Positions 42,857-52,085 are shown, counted from the first letter of the stretch. The stretch is DNA of 64,000 nucleotides from Hyphococcus formosus (GCF_046736345.1 NZ_CP157210.1:682001-746000); one strand, 5' to 3'. Program-made: numbers and translations. Notes: generated from the letters alone by a model not told the origin.

Positions 42857-44701
42857 ATGACAGAAGCCAGCCCTGTTGGGGAGCAGGAAGGCGCGAACAG
42901 TAAGGCCTCAGCACTTTCTGGGGTAATCGCAACTGCTATTGCGCGACGAAATCAATTGAGCGTCCGCTTTTTAATTGCGGCGATCGGAGCAGCCATCCTT
43001 TGGGGGGCTGTTTCTCCATTAATGGCGATCGTTTGGTTCGCCGCTATGGCATTGAGCCAATTCGTTGACAATTATTTATGGGCCCCATTCCGCAAACCTA
43101 ATCGCAAGCGTCCTATATCGCGTACCGAATGGGCAGGTTTGATTGTCGCTTCGGTTCAGGCCAGCGCGATCTATTCATTCTTTCCAACCATGCTGTGGAT
43201 GTATTGGGGTGTACAAGGAAAGATATTCGCGATCCTGTGGCTGAGTGGTGCATTGCTTCACGTCTCGATGCACATGCATCATGAAAGACGAACTTTTATT
43301 GCCGCCTCTATTCCTCATTTATTGTATTATATCGGCTTGCCGCTTCATTCATTAATTACCGGAGCAGAACCGGGGCATATGGGGGCGGCGACATTGCTTC
43401 TCGCGGAGTTCATGTATCTCGGCCATTTGATTGCAGCCTTTAAGGAGTATCGTGCATCCAGCTTGTCTTTGCGGTTAGCGTCCGAGCGCGCGGCCGAAAA
43501 ACAATTACAGGCGGAGCAGGCGAATAGTGCGAAATCTATCTTCCTTGCCAATATGGGGCATGAAATTCGTACACCAATGAATGGCATTTTGGGTATGGCG
43601 TCGTCACTTGGCGATAGCGATCTGACGCCGGATCAACGTAAAAAGCTCGATATCATCCGCGATTCCGGCGATGCTTTGATGACGGTATTGAATGATCTGC
43701 TGGATTTCTCGAAAGTCGAAGCAAACAAAATTGCAATCGAGAAAAATCCATTTTCATTTTCGGAATTGGCTCAGCGTGTCGAGAACCTTCATTCAATCCG
43801 TGCTGAAGAGAAAAATCTTGAATTCAAGATCAGCGTGATTGAAGGCGACAGCGGTAATTGCCAACGCATGGGTGATGGTCATCGCATTTTGCAGGTAATG
43901 CACAATCTGGTTTCGAATGCGGTTAAGTTCACCGATAGCGGATCGGTGACGCTCACGGTCGACGCAACCGATAAGGTGAACCATCGCATCGAAATCAAAG
44001 TCGCGGATAGCGGTATCGGCATGACCAAGGCGCAAGTCGAAAAGGTATTCGATCCCTTCACGCAGGCCGATGAAACGACGACACGGAAATATGGCGGAAC
44101 GGGATTAGGTCTCTCAATTGCGAAAGGTCTTGTTGAGGCTATGGGCGGCGAAATTTCCGTCAGTTCCGAAGTCGGGCGCGGCAGTACATTCACGGTCTCA
44201 ATGGTTGCACCGCCAGTTATGACGGCATCTGTCGGAATAGATAAGTTGCCCGAGCCTGCGAATGATCCAAACACCGTCCAGGATGCGCGGAAGCTTAAAA
44301 TTCTTGTCGGCGAAGACAATTCGGTCAATCAGGCTGTCTTGACCGCGTTTTTAACCACGCGGGAACATGATCTCCATTTCGGACAAGATGGCCTCGACGT
44401 CATCTCGGCGTTTAAGGATGATGAGTTCGATCTGATCTTGATGGATATTTCCATGCCGAAACTCGACGGGCCAGAGGCGATGCGTCAGATCCGTTTTCTG
44501 GAGCGAGAACAAGGTAAGGCAGTTCCCACGCCGATAATCGCGGTATCCGCCCACGCCATGCAGCAGCAGATCGACCAATATCTGGAGATGGGTTTTGACG
44601 GCTATGTCACAAAGCCGATCAGACCCGATGATCTACACGGCGAAATCAATCGCGTGATGGCCGCCAGCAATCAAGCAACGCGTGAAAGCAGCGTTGCTTG
44701 A
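42857..44701 (+). CDS. hybrid sensor histidine kinase with membrane sensor
   Basis: This 614-residue protein begins with about six hydrophobic segments (37-190), a membrane sensor of no family I recognise. A HisKA domain follows with phospho-accepting His235 in ANMGHEIRTPMNG. The HATPase domain shows NLVSNAVKFT, ADSGIGM and GGTGLGLSIAKGL. A receiver domain with Asp530 in LILMDISMP ends the protein. The phosphorelay should run His235 to Asp530 and on to an Hpt protein encoded elsewhere. The receiver keeps the later Lys (YVTKPI). GGAG six bases ahead supports the start. It stands alone after the ast operon, and the signal sensed is unknown. Confidence 0.88.
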   Translation: MTEASPVGEQEGANSKASALSGVIATAIARRNQLSVRFLIAAIGAAILWGAVSPLMAIVWFAAMALSQFVDNYLWAPFRKPNRKRPISRTEWAGLIVASVQASAIYSFFPTMLWMYWGVQGKIFAILWLSGALLHVSMHMHHERRTFIAASIPHLLYYIGLPLHSLITGAEPGHMGAATLLLAEFMYLGHLIAAFKEYRASSLSLRLASERAAEKQLQAEQANSAKSIFLANMGHEIRTPMNGILGMASSLGDSDLTPDQRKKLDIIRDSGDALMTVLNDLLDFSKVEANKIAIEKNPFSFSELAQRVENLHSIRAEEKNLEFKISVIEGDSGNCQRMGDGHRILQVMHNLVSNAVKFTDSGSVTLTVDATDKVNHRIEIKVADSGIGMTKAQVEKVFDPFTQADETTTRKYGGTGLGLSIAKGLVEAMGGEISVSSEVGRGSTFTVSMVAPPVMTASVGIDKLPEPANDPNTVQDARKLKILVGEDNSVNQAVLTAFLTTREHDLHFGQDGLDVISAFKDDEFDLILMDISMPKLDGPEAMRQIRFLEREQGKAVPTPIIAVSAHAMQQQIDQYLEMGFDGYVTKPIRPDDLHGEINRVMAASNQATRESSVA

Positions 44702-44717
44702 AAAGGAAAAATCCAGC

Positions 44718-45194
44718 TTAGCGAATGATTGATTGCGGTAGTGGCGTGACGATTTTGCGCGCAACTTCACGAAGGGTGAAGCTGGATTCGACGGTCGCAA
44801 TATTCGGCATGCGGAGCATCGTTTCAGAAAGAAACGTCTCGTAAGTCGCCAAAGACGGCACGACAACCCGAATGAAATAGTCGAATTTCCCGGTCACGAG
44901 GTAACATTCCATCACCTCTTCACGGTCTTTTATGGCCGTTTCGAATTCGCGCAGCGTCTTGTCATCTTCACGTTCAAGCTTGACGAGAATGATAACAGTG
45001 ACGTTCACGCCAAGGGCTTCGCGGTTGATTTCTGTGCGATAGCCTTTGATGATTCCCTCTGTCTCAAGGCGGCGTAGACGCCTGAGGCATGGGGTCGGCG
45101 AAAGGCCAACACGTTCGGCAAGCTCGGCATTGGTGATGCGAGCATTTTCCTGCAAGTGTTTCAGGATCTTGTGGTCGATATGGTCGAGCTTCAT
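44718..45194 (-). CDS. Lrp/AsnC-family regulator
   Basis: This 158-residue protein has an N-terminal helix-turn-helix (DHIDHKILKHLQENARITNA with VGLSPTPCLRRLRRLE) and a C-terminal amino-acid-binding RAM domain (MECYLVTGKFDYFIRVVV). Proteins of this type sense amino acids, often leucine or other branched-chain ones. It diverges from a leucine dehydrogenase gene, its likely target. A 17-base palindrome (45224-45240) sits in the shared upstream region, close to its own start. GGAAG precedes the ATG. Effector identity is inferred from the neighbour. Confidence 0.9.
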   Translation of the reverse strand: MKLDHIDHKILKHLQENARITNAELAERVGLSPTPCLRRLRRLETEGIIKGYRTEINREALGVNVTVIILVKLEREDDKTLREFETAIKDREEVMECYLVTGKFDYFIRVVVPSLATYETFLSETMLRMPNIATVESSFTLREVARKIVTPLPQSIIR

Positions 45195-45223
45195 AGGTTC
45201 ACTTCCAATAACACGCTATCTAT

Positions 45224-45240
45224 TTAGCATTTAATGCTAA
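45224..45240. promoter_or_regulatory. 17-base palindrome, candidate Lrp-type operator
   Basis: TTAGCATTTAATGCTAA is a perfect inverted repeat of eight bases around a central T. It lies 30 bases upstream of the Lrp-type gene and 117 bases before the leucine dehydrogenase start, a good place for autoregulation plus control of the neighbour. Binding is inferred. Confidence 0.6.
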
Positions 45241-45264
45241 GCGTCAAGCGTAAATACCCTATAT

Positions 45265-45270
45265 TTGACA
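45265..45270 (+). promoter_or_regulatory. possible -35 box of the leucine dehydrogenase gene
   Basis: A consensus TTGACA lies 25 bases downstream of the palindrome and 87 bases before the ATG. The -10 at the usual distance is poor (TCCGCT); CTACCT at 21 bases is the nearest candidate. Weak call. Confidence 0.3.
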
Positions 45271-45356
45271 TGAAGCGCTCCACAAAATCCGCTACCTAGC
45301 CACGAGTCAGTCGTGCAATTTGGCGGACTGAGCGCACCATAAAAAGGAAAGACATA

Positions 45357-46403
45357 ATGGAGTCTCGTATATTGCCGGTGGACGGCTGGAGCAAGGTTGT
45401 ACATTTCACAGATAAGGAATCTGGTCTCGAGGCGATTATTTCAGTTCATGACGCGACACTTGGTCCGGCATGTGGCGGGTGTCGCATTTTTCCTTATGCG
45501 AGCTTCGAAGCGGGTCTCGAAGATGTGAAAAACCTTTCACGCGGGATGACCTATAAAAATGCGCTTGGCGGAATTCCTTTTGGCGGCGGGAAAGCCGTGA
45601 TCTTTGCGGACCCGAAGAAAGACAAAAGTCCTGAGATGCTTCGCGCCTTTGGTAATGCGGTAAACAGCCTTGATGGGCTTTATTACACCGCCGAAGATTC
45701 CGGTGTTTCGGAAGACGACATGAAGACCATTCAGTCAGTTACGAAATATGCGGCCGGCATTCATGCGCAGGGCGTCGGCGGTAATCCGTCACCCTTTACC
45801 TCTCGGGGTGTCTGGCGCGGCATGCAGGCAGCGGCGCGTCAAAAATTCGGCGCGGATTCGCTCAAAGGTCTGACCGTATCCATTCTCGGTGTCGGTGCCG
45901 TCGGTATGGAGCTTGCCCGTCTGATCAATGAAGAAGGCGGACATCTGGTCGTTGCGGACGTTAATGAGGCAGCCGTTGCAGAGGCGGTGAAACGTTTCGA
46001 CGCGAAGGCAGTTTCGCCTGAAGACGCAATCGCCGCAGATGTGGATATTTTCTCACCTTGCGCGCTGGGCGGTTCGATCAATGTCGATACGATCGACCAG
46101 ATCAAGGCGAAAGTCATCGCCGGTGCGGCCAACAATCAATTAAAAACGCCGGATATGGACGAGGCGCTTCGCGCGCGCGGCATCCTATATTGCCCGGATT
46201 ATGTGATTAATGCGGCTGGTGTCATCAGCGTTGGTCTCGAGATTCTGGGTACCTGGACCAATGACGAGATGAACCGCCGGATCGATAAAATCGGCGATAC
46301 ATTGACTGAAATCTTCAAGCGCGCAGATGCGGAAAACGCGCCAACCGGCGCAGTCGCAGATCGCCTGGCGATGGAAGTCATTGAAAAGAAAAAAGCTGAG
46401 TAA
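45357..46403 (+). CDS. leucine dehydrogenase family (Leu/Phe/Val dehydrogenase)
   Basis: This 348-residue NAD-dependent amino-acid dehydrogenase deaminates branched-chain amino acids to 2-oxo acids. Catalytic Lys is in GGIPFGGGKAVIFADPKK near 83; GPACGGCRIFPY near 43 contacts the substrate; VSILGVGAVGMELARLI near 185 is the NAD-binding loop. AAGGAAAG lies seven bases ahead of the ATG. The divergent Lrp-type gene and the palindrome at 45224-45240 suggest amino-acid-responsive control. Leucine versus phenylalanine or valine preference cannot be told from sequence alone. Confidence 0.88.
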   Translation: MESRILPVDGWSKVVHFTDKESGLEAIISVHDATLGPACGGCRIFPYASFEAGLEDVKNLSRGMTYKNALGGIPFGGGKAVIFADPKKDKSPEMLRAFGNAVNSLDGLYYTAEDSGVSEDDMKTIQSVTKYAAGIHAQGVGGNPSPFTSRGVWRGMQAAARQKFGADSLKGLTVSILGVGAVGMELARLINEEGGHLVVADVNEAAVAEAVKRFDAKAVSPEDAIAADVDIFSPCALGGSINVDTIDQIKAKVIAGAANNQLKTPDMDEALRARGILYCPDYVINAAGVISVGLEILGTWTNDEMNRRIDKIGDTLTEIFKRADAENAPTGAVADRLAMEVIEKKKAE

Positions 46404-46435
46404 GAATTTTCACGTAGAAAACTTAAACCCTTGCG

Positions 46436-46474
46436 CGCCCCCGAATAAAATTGATTAACTATGCTTCGGGGGCG
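46436..46474 (+). other. 10-bp stem-loop after leucine dehydrogenase
   Basis: CGCCCCCGAA and TTCGGGGGCG pair perfectly around a 19-base AT-rich loop. The hairpin stands 33 bases after the stop and 61 bases before the next ATG. No T run follows, so it may be a rho-assisted end, a stability element or a leader structure for the 46535 gene. Confidence 0.45.
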
Positions 46475-46534
46475 GAGCCTTGGGGCCTTGAGGGCATGTA
46501 ATCCGCCGGTCATTGTTATGATGGAGGGGGTATC

Positions 46535-47128
46535 ATGTACCAACAACTATTGTCTCGCGCGATTGGGTTTGCTGGCGCGGGACCGCGAGAAGATCTTCTG
46601 TTAGGCACGCACCGTGGGCTCGATAGTTCGGTCCGTTCGGGTGTGGTGAATATTGGCTTCCAAATATTTGGTCCACTGATCGTTGCGTTTTTCGCGGGGT
46701 TGATCTTTGTCGGTGCGATGCAGGTCGAATTTTCTCAATTTTCGAATTGGTACATTCGAATAATTTTTTCCATCTCGATCTTGTTCCACCTGCTTTTGTT
46801 ATTCGCCTATGGAGGGCGGATGGGCTTTTGGGGAATCGCGCTTGTTTTGGTTTCTTTTGCGTTCACTGTCTTGCAAATTTTGGCCGCTTTAAGCCTTGTT
46901 CAACTGGTTCTCGGCGTTGAGCTGAAAGATGGTTCCTTGTTGCAGCAATATCGGGATTTAGTCCTGAATGCGGTTACCTTGTTTGGGATGGAGACGCGTC
47001 TCGACGAGCAGATCGGACAGGTCGGAAAACTCGCATATAAAGTTTCGTATGATCTCTTGGTGCAGGTTGGGGCAGGGCTTGTTCTAGCGGGCATTAGTGC
47101 GATTGGCGCGGCTTCACGCAAGGGTTAG
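46535..47128 (+). CDS. hypothetical membrane protein
   Basis: I do not recognise this 197-residue protein. It has four hydrophobic segments, roughly at 43-63 (FGPLIVAFFAGLIFVGAM), 73-92 (YIRIIFSISILFHLLLLFAY), 95-125 and near the C-terminus (LVLAGISAIGAA). Between the last two is a hydrophilic stretch with heptad-like Leu spacing (LKDGSLLQQYRDLVLNAVTL). There is no signal peptide or enzyme motif. A strong GGAGGGGG ribosome site precedes the ATG. It lies between leucine dehydrogenase and a thiolase gene with no evident operon link. Confidence 0.65.
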   Translation: MYQQLLSRAIGFAGAGPREDLLLGTHRGLDSSVRSGVVNIGFQIFGPLIVAFFAGLIFVGAMQVEFSQFSNWYIRIIFSISILFHLLLLFAYGGRMGFWGIALVLVSFAFTVLQILAALSLVQLVLGVELKDGSLLQQYRDLVLNAVTLFGMETRLDEQIGQVGKLAYKVSYDLLVQVGAGLVLAGISAIGAASRKG

Positions 47129-47288
47129 GCAATCTAGGAAATTCATGACTAGCCAAATCAACCGGTGGCGTGCGAATTGATCGCGCGCCACAATTTTTTG
47201 TGTGTTGAGGCGGGGGCTTGGGCGCTGTAGTTTGGCCGCAACGTGCTGCGACCCCGCGCGGCGTAACCAGACTTGGAAAGAGCGTAAA

Positions 47289-48476
47289 ATGACCCAATCA
47301 GACCCTATCGTTATCGCTGGCATGGCCCGGACCCCAATCGGTAATTTCCTGGGCGCTTTCACGGGCGTAAAGACAACAGAACTTGGCGCGCGCGCAATCG
47401 ACGCTGCGCTAGAGCGTGGTGCGGTAAAGGCAGATGAAGTTGCCGAAGTCATCATGGGTTGCGTGCTTCCTGCCGGTCTTGGACAGGCACCCGCGCGTCA
47501 GGCTGCGCTCGCCGCAGGTATTCCGCAAGCAGCGGGTTGTACGACCGTCAATAAAATGTGCGGCTCAGGCATGAAAGCCGTGATGATGGGCCATGATGCG
47601 ATCTTGGCAGGATCATCAGAGATAGTCGTCGCCGGCGGGATGGAGTCCATGACCAATGCGCCGCATCTTTTGCCAAATGGCCGTACAGGGATCAAATATG
47701 GTGCGGGCGTCGTCTATGACCATATGGCGATCGACGGGCTAGAGGATGCGTATGATCCGGGCAAGGCCATGGGTGTTTTCGCAGAGCTTTGCGCCCGTGA
47801 AAAAGAATTCTCCCGCGAGCAGCAAGACGAATATTCGATGCGGTCGGTTACACGCGCGCAGGAAGCGATTAAAAATGGTTCCTTTGCGGATGAAATCATT
47901 CCGGTTGAGGTCAAAACCCGAAAAGGTGTTGTCACGGTTTCTGACGATGAAAAGCCGGGCGTTGTTGACGCTGCGAAAATCCCAAGCCTGCGTGCCGCAT
48001 TTGAAAAAGACGGGACCGTGACGGCGGGGAATGCCTCGGCAATTTCTGACGGCGCGGCGGCAGTGGTATTGATGCGCCAATCAACCGCTGAGGCTAAAGG
48101 CGCAAAACCCGTTGCGCGCATTCTCGCCCATTCGACCCATGCGCAAGCGCCGGAATGGTTCACAACAGCACCGGTCGCGTCAATCAAGACAGTTCTGGAT
48201 AAGGTTGGCTGGTCGGTGAACGACGTCGATCTGTTCGAGATCAACGAAGCATTCTCGGTGGTGCCGCTGGCGGCGATGCGCGAGCATGATATTCCGGCCG
48301 AAAAGGTGAATATTCATGGCGGGGCAATCGCGCTGGGGCATCCGATCGGTGCCTCCGGTGCGCGAATTCTCGTAACCTTGATTAGCGCCCTGAAACAGAC
48401 GGGCGGCAAACGCGGCGTGGCCAGCCTGTGTATTGGTGGCGGCGAGGCGACCAGCATCGCGCTTGAGTTGATCTAG
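47289..48476 (+). CDS. acetyl-CoA C-acetyltransferase (thiolase)
   Basis: This 395-residue thiolase condenses or cleaves acetoacetyl-CoA-type substrates. The nucleophilic Cys91 is in VNKMCGSGMK; the catalytic His is in GGAIALGHPIGASGARI and the second Cys in SLCIGGGEA near the end. GMARTPIGNFLGAF marks the N-terminus. I start at 47289; the in-frame extension to 47202 adds 29 residues unlike thiolases. It may feed ketone-body, amino-acid or polyhydroxybutyrate metabolism; a PHA-granule-type protein is encoded at 59361, though far away. It is followed by a glutaryl-CoA dehydrogenase gene after 163 bases. Confidence 0.93.
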   Translation: MTQSDPIVIAGMARTPIGNFLGAFTGVKTTELGARAIDAALERGAVKADEVAEVIMGCVLPAGLGQAPARQAALAAGIPQAAGCTTVNKMCGSGMKAVMMGHDAILAGSSEIVVAGGMESMTNAPHLLPNGRTGIKYGAGVVYDHMAIDGLEDAYDPGKAMGVFAELCAREKEFSREQQDEYSMRSVTRAQEAIKNGSFADEIIPVEVKTRKGVVTVSDDEKPGVVDAAKIPSLRAAFEKDGTVTAGNASAISDGAAAVVLMRQSTAEAKGAKPVARILAHSTHAQAPEWFTTAPVASIKTVLDKVGWSVNDVDLFEINEAFSVVPLAAMREHDIPAEKVNIHGGAIALGHPIGASGARILVTLISALKQTGGKRGVASLCIGGGEATSIALELI

Positions 48477-48639
48477 CCATTATTGATCGGTAATCGGCCA
48501 AAATTTTGGCCGAAAATGCGGTGCTGAGGCTATTCTTTCCGTGGTTTGCGCTTTATCAACAGCGCAAACCTCGATGGGAGGAAGCGCGCGGCACCCATTT
48601 GCCTACGCGGTCAATAATTGATGATGGTAGACTAATATT

Positions 48640-49815
48640 ATGAGCAAACAGACTTTTGATTGGCAGGACCCGCTTCTGCTCGAAACGCAGTTGAGCGACG
48701 AAGAGCGGATGATCCGTGAGGCGGCCCGTGGTTATGCGCAGGATAAATTGATGCCGCGCGTGATTATGGCCAATCGCGAGGAAAAATTTGACCGCGAGAT
48801 CATGACCGAGCTCGGCGCGCAGGGTCTTTTGGGCGCGACTGTCGCGGAAGAATATGGCGGCGGCGGCGCGAGCCATGTTGCCTATGGCCTGATTGCCCGT
48901 GAGGTTGAGCGCGTTGATAGCGGCTATCGCTCGGCCATGTCGGTACAGTCTTCGCTGGTTATGTACCCGATTGAGTCATTTGGCACCGAAGAGCAAAAAA
49001 AGAAATACCTGCCGAAACTCGCAAGTGGTGAGTGGGTCGGTTGTTTTGGGCTGACCGAGTCTGATGGCGGTTCTGATCCAGGCGCGATGCGCACCAAAGC
49101 TGAGAAAGTGAGCGACGGTTATAAGCTCAATGGCTCAAAAATGTGGATCACCAATTCGCCAATCGCTGACATTGCGGTTGTATGGGCGAAACTCGATGGC
49201 GAGATCCGCGGCTTTATCGTAGAGCGCGGCACAAAAGGATTCTCGACGCCAAAAATCGACGGCAAGCTTTCCCTTCGTGCGTCCATCACCGGAGAGATCG
49301 CGCTTGAAGATGCGGTCGTCCCCGAAGAAAACCTGTTGCCGAATGTGAAGGGCCTTCGCGGTCCGTTCTCATGCCTCAATAAGGCGCGTTATGGTATCTC
49401 ATGGGGTGCGATGGGTGCTGCCGAAGCGTGCTGGATGTATGCGCGCGATTACGCGATGGATCGCGTGGTTTTCGGTAAGCCGATTGCGGGAACGCAACTT
49501 GTTCAGAAAAAACTGGCCGATATGCAAACAGAAATCGCGCTTGGCCTTCAAGGCTCGTTGCAGCTTGGCCGGTTGCTCGATCAGGGTGCGTTCGTTCCGG
49601 AAGCGATTTCCATGCTCAAGCGGAACAATTGCGGTAAAGCGCTGGAGATTGCGCGCGTTGCCCGCGATATTCATGGCGGTAACGGAATTTCCGATGAATA
49701 TCATGTTCTGCGTCATGCGATGAACCTTGAAACGGTCAATACCTATGAAGGTACCCACGACATTCACGCGCTGATCCTTGGGCGCGCGATGACCGGTCTT
49801 CAGGCCTTTCAATAA
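48640..49815 (+). CDS. gcdH: glutaryl-CoA dehydrogenase (acyl-CoA dehydrogenase family)
   Basis: This 391-residue FAD enzyme oxidatively decarboxylates glutaryl-CoA to crotonyl-CoA in lysine and tryptophan breakdown. The signature CFGLTESDGGSDPGAM near 134 and the catalytic Glu370 in TYEGTHDIHALILGRAMTG match the glutaryl-CoA group rather than ordinary short-chain dehydrogenases, as does SGYRSAMSVQSSLVMYPI near 93. The ribosome site is weak. A strong terminator at 49836-49863 follows. Confidence 0.9.
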   Translation: MSKQTFDWQDPLLLETQLSDEERMIREAARGYAQDKLMPRVIMANREEKFDREIMTELGAQGLLGATVAEEYGGGGASHVAYGLIAREVERVDSGYRSAMSVQSSLVMYPIESFGTEEQKKKYLPKLASGEWVGCFGLTESDGGSDPGAMRTKAEKVSDGYKLNGSKMWITNSPIADIAVVWAKLDGEIRGFIVERGTKGFSTPKIDGKLSLRASITGEIALEDAVVPEENLLPNVKGLRGPFSCLNKARYGISWGAMGAAEACWMYARDYAMDRVVFGKPIAGTQLVQKKLADMQTEIALGLQGSLQLGRLLDQGAFVPEAISMLKRNNCGKALEIARVARDIHGGNGISDEYHVLRHAMNLETVNTYEGTHDIHALILGRAMTGLQAFQ

Positions 49816-49835
49816 TCGCTAAAACCAAATCAACG

Positions 49836-49863
49836 AAACGGCCCCGAATGCGGGGCCGTTTTT
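49836..49863. terminator. terminator between gcdH and the ferredoxin reductase gene
   Basis: AAACGGCCCCG and CGGGGCCGTTT form an 11-bp stem with an AATG loop, with T-rich sequence to the right and the A residues of the left arm's flank. It serves gcdH and possibly the convergent gene. Confidence 0.85.
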
Positions 49864-50920
49864 ATTTGCCGCTAATTTGCGCCTGTAGGCTTCGAGACGA
49901 AGTCGTGTGTTGGAATTTCAGCTTCTTATCCGGGAAGACATAGTGAAACGCGCCATGCGCCATCAGCGCCGCCTCATGAAAACCGGATAAAATCAATTTG
50001 AGTTTTCCGGGGTAATGCGCCATGTCACCAATGCAGAAAATGCTGGGTACGGAACTTTCAAATTTTTCCGTGTCTACGGCGATGCGGTTTTCTGTCAGGT
50101 CAAGGCCAAATTCTGCGATGGGGCCGAGCTTCATGGTCAGGCCGAAAAAAGCAAGCATCATATTGCAGGGTATTTCGCGATCACCGTGATCGGCTGACGT
50201 CGTTTTTACCGCACTGATTTGACCATTCGTGCCTTCCAGACCGGTGATCTGCGCCACATGGAAATCGACTTTTCCCTCTGCCGTGAGGGCGTGCATTTTC
50301 TCGACACTATCGGGAGCTGCACGGAAGTCAGGGCGGCGATGGATGAGCGTTACTTTTTCTGCGATCGGGGCGAGGTTATTCGTCCAGTCCAGCGCACTGT
50401 CGCCGCCGCCAGCGATGACTATATTCTTGTCACGGAACATATCGCGCTTTCTCACGGAATAAAAAAGCGTTTTATTTTCAAATTGTTCAATGTCTGGAAT
50501 CGGTGGTTTCTTGGGTTGGAAGGAACCGCCGCCGGCAGCGATACAGATTACCGGTGCGGTTATCGAAGTGCCCATGTCGGTTTCGATTTTCCATCGTCCG
50601 TCGTCTTTTTTCTCAAGCGAAACAGCCATTTCGTTGAGATGAAATTCCGGGTCAAACGGCGAAATTTGCTCGATCAATTGTTCGGTTAATTGTTGTCCGG
50701 TGATCGATTTTATAGCCGGAATATCGAGGATCGGTTTTTCCGGATATAGCTCCGCACACTGACCGCCGGGCTTGTCAAGGATATCAATCAAATGGGCTTT
50801 GATGCCCAATAGGCCAAGCTCAAACACTGCGAAAAGCCCGACCGGGCCTGCGCCGATGATAATCGCATCGGTCTCGTATGCGCCGCCCATCGGGGCGCTT
50901 TCAACGAGCGCTGACGTCAT
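49862..50920 (-). CDS. ferredoxin--NADP+ reductase (TrxR-like type)
   Basis: This 352-residue flavoprotein has two dinucleotide-binding folds: FAD at IIIGAGPVGLFAVFELG (20-36) and NADPH at IVIAGGGDSALDWTNNLA near 168. It has no CxxC redox pair, unlike thioredoxin reductase, and ends with a C-terminal extension, as in YumC-type ferredoxin-NADP reductases. It would move electrons between NADPH and ferredoxin or flavodoxin, for example for radical SAM enzymes such as HpnH. GGGGGGAGG is an excellent ribosome site. It is a single gene. Confidence 0.87.
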   Translation of the reverse strand: MTSALVESAPMGGAYETDAIIIGAGPVGLFAVFELGLLGIKAHLIDILDKPGGQCAELYPEKPILDIPAIKSITGQQLTEQLIEQISPFDPEFHLNEMAVSLEKKDDGRWKIETDMGTSITAPVICIAAGGGSFQPKKPPIPDIEQFENKTLFYSVRKRDMFRDKNIVIAGGGDSALDWTNNLAPIAEKVTLIHRRPDFRAAPDSVEKMHALTAEGKVDFHVAQITGLEGTNGQISAVKTTSADHGDREIPCNMMLAFFGLTMKLGPIAEFGLDLTENRIAVDTEKFESSVPSIFCIGDMAHYPGKLKLILSGFHEAALMAHGAFHYVFPDKKLKFQHTTSSRSLQAQISGK

Positions 50921-50987
50921 GCGGGAAAACCTCCCCCCATTACTGATGGAGGGAAGTTAAACGCGTTTTGCGAGCGATGAAAAGGGG

Positions 50988-51980
50988 TCAGACCGTGAGA
51001 ACGACCTTCCCGGTTGCTTTACGCTCTTGCAACATATTTAGCGCCTGCGCGGCATCTTCGAGCGGGAAGGCGGCTGTAATTCGTGGGCGAATTTTTCCCT
51101 CTTCGTAGAAGCGGAACATCTCTTCCACATATTCCGCATTCAATTGTGGGTTGCGCATGGTGAATGCGCCCCAAAACACACCAACAATTTGACAGCTTTT
51201 AAGAAGCGTAAGATTGAGCGGAATTTTTGGAATACCCGCGGGGAAACCGACAACCAGAAACCGGCCTTCCCATGCCAAAGCTCGCACGGCCGGTTCGGCA
51301 TAATCGCCGCCGACCGCATCATAGATGACATTCGCGCCTTCGCCGCCGCAAAGTTTTTTGATCTCTCCGGAAAGGGCTTTTTGGCTATCGCGATCAAGCT
51401 CGCGCGGATAAATGAGCGTTTCATCCGCACCGAGTTCGCGGCAAAATTCCGCCTTCTCTTCCGATGAGACGCCGGCCACAACTTTAGCGCCGAAGGCTTT
51501 GCCGAGTTCAATGGCCGCTGCACCGACGCCGCCCGCTGCACCGAGGATAAAAAGAGATTCGCCCGGCTGAATATTTGCGCGGTTTTTCAACGCATAGTGC
51601 GATGTTCCATAGGTCAGCATAAATCCCGCGGCTTCGTCGAAGGGCATCGAATCCGGGATTTTGTTCGTACGTGCAGCATCGGCCACAAAATGCGTTGCGT
51701 AGCCGCCATTGACGCCGCCGGCCAAAACGCGATCGCCCGGTGCGAGCCCAGTTACATTGTCACCAACAGATTCGATTATGCCAGCGACCTCGCCACCCGG
51801 CGCGAAGGGACGGGGCGGTTTGAATTGATAAAGATCTTTAATGATGAGCGTGTCGGGAAAATTTACCCCTGCGGCTTTGACGGCGATCAATACCTGACCC
51901 GGACCCGGTTTTGGCGTATCAATCTCTGTGAGTTTCAACGTCTCCGGTCCACCCGGCTCGTGGCTCAACATTGCTTTCAT
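50988..51980 (-). CDS. quinone oxidoreductase (zeta-crystallin type)
   Basis: This 330-residue medium-chain dehydrogenase lacks the zinc ligands of alcohol dehydrogenases and matches NADPH:quinone oxidoreductases. GEVAGIIESVGDNVTGLAPGDRV marks the N-terminal domain in part, and GAAGGVGAAAIELGKAFGA near 150 is the NADPH fold. It may reduce quinones or act on 2-enoyl compounds. It starts 68 bases downstream of the ferredoxin reductase start in gene order but is a separate unit; AAGGACA precedes the ATG. Exact substrate unknown. Confidence 0.88.
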   Translation of the reverse strand: MKAMLSHEPGGPETLKLTEIDTPKPGPGQVLIAVKAAGVNFPDTLIIKDLYQFKPPRPFAPGGEVAGIIESVGDNVTGLAPGDRVLAGGVNGGYATHFVADAARTNKIPDSMPFDEAAGFMLTYGTSHYALKNRANIQPGESLFILGAAGGVGAAAIELGKAFGAKVVAGVSSEEKAEFCRELGADETLIYPRELDRDSQKALSGEIKKLCGGEGANVIYDAVGGDYAEPAVRALAWEGRFLVVGFPAGIPKIPLNLTLLKSCQIVGVFWGAFTMRNPQLNAEYVEEMFRFYEEGKIRPRITAAFPLEDAAQALNMLQERKATGKVVLTV

Positions 51981-52085
51981 AATAGTCTAGTGTCCTTCAA
52001 CCTTGCTCTACGGATTTATCTTACGCATTGTGATACGACCAATAAATGATCAATCACACATGATTGTGCATCCGGGAGGGTTGTC

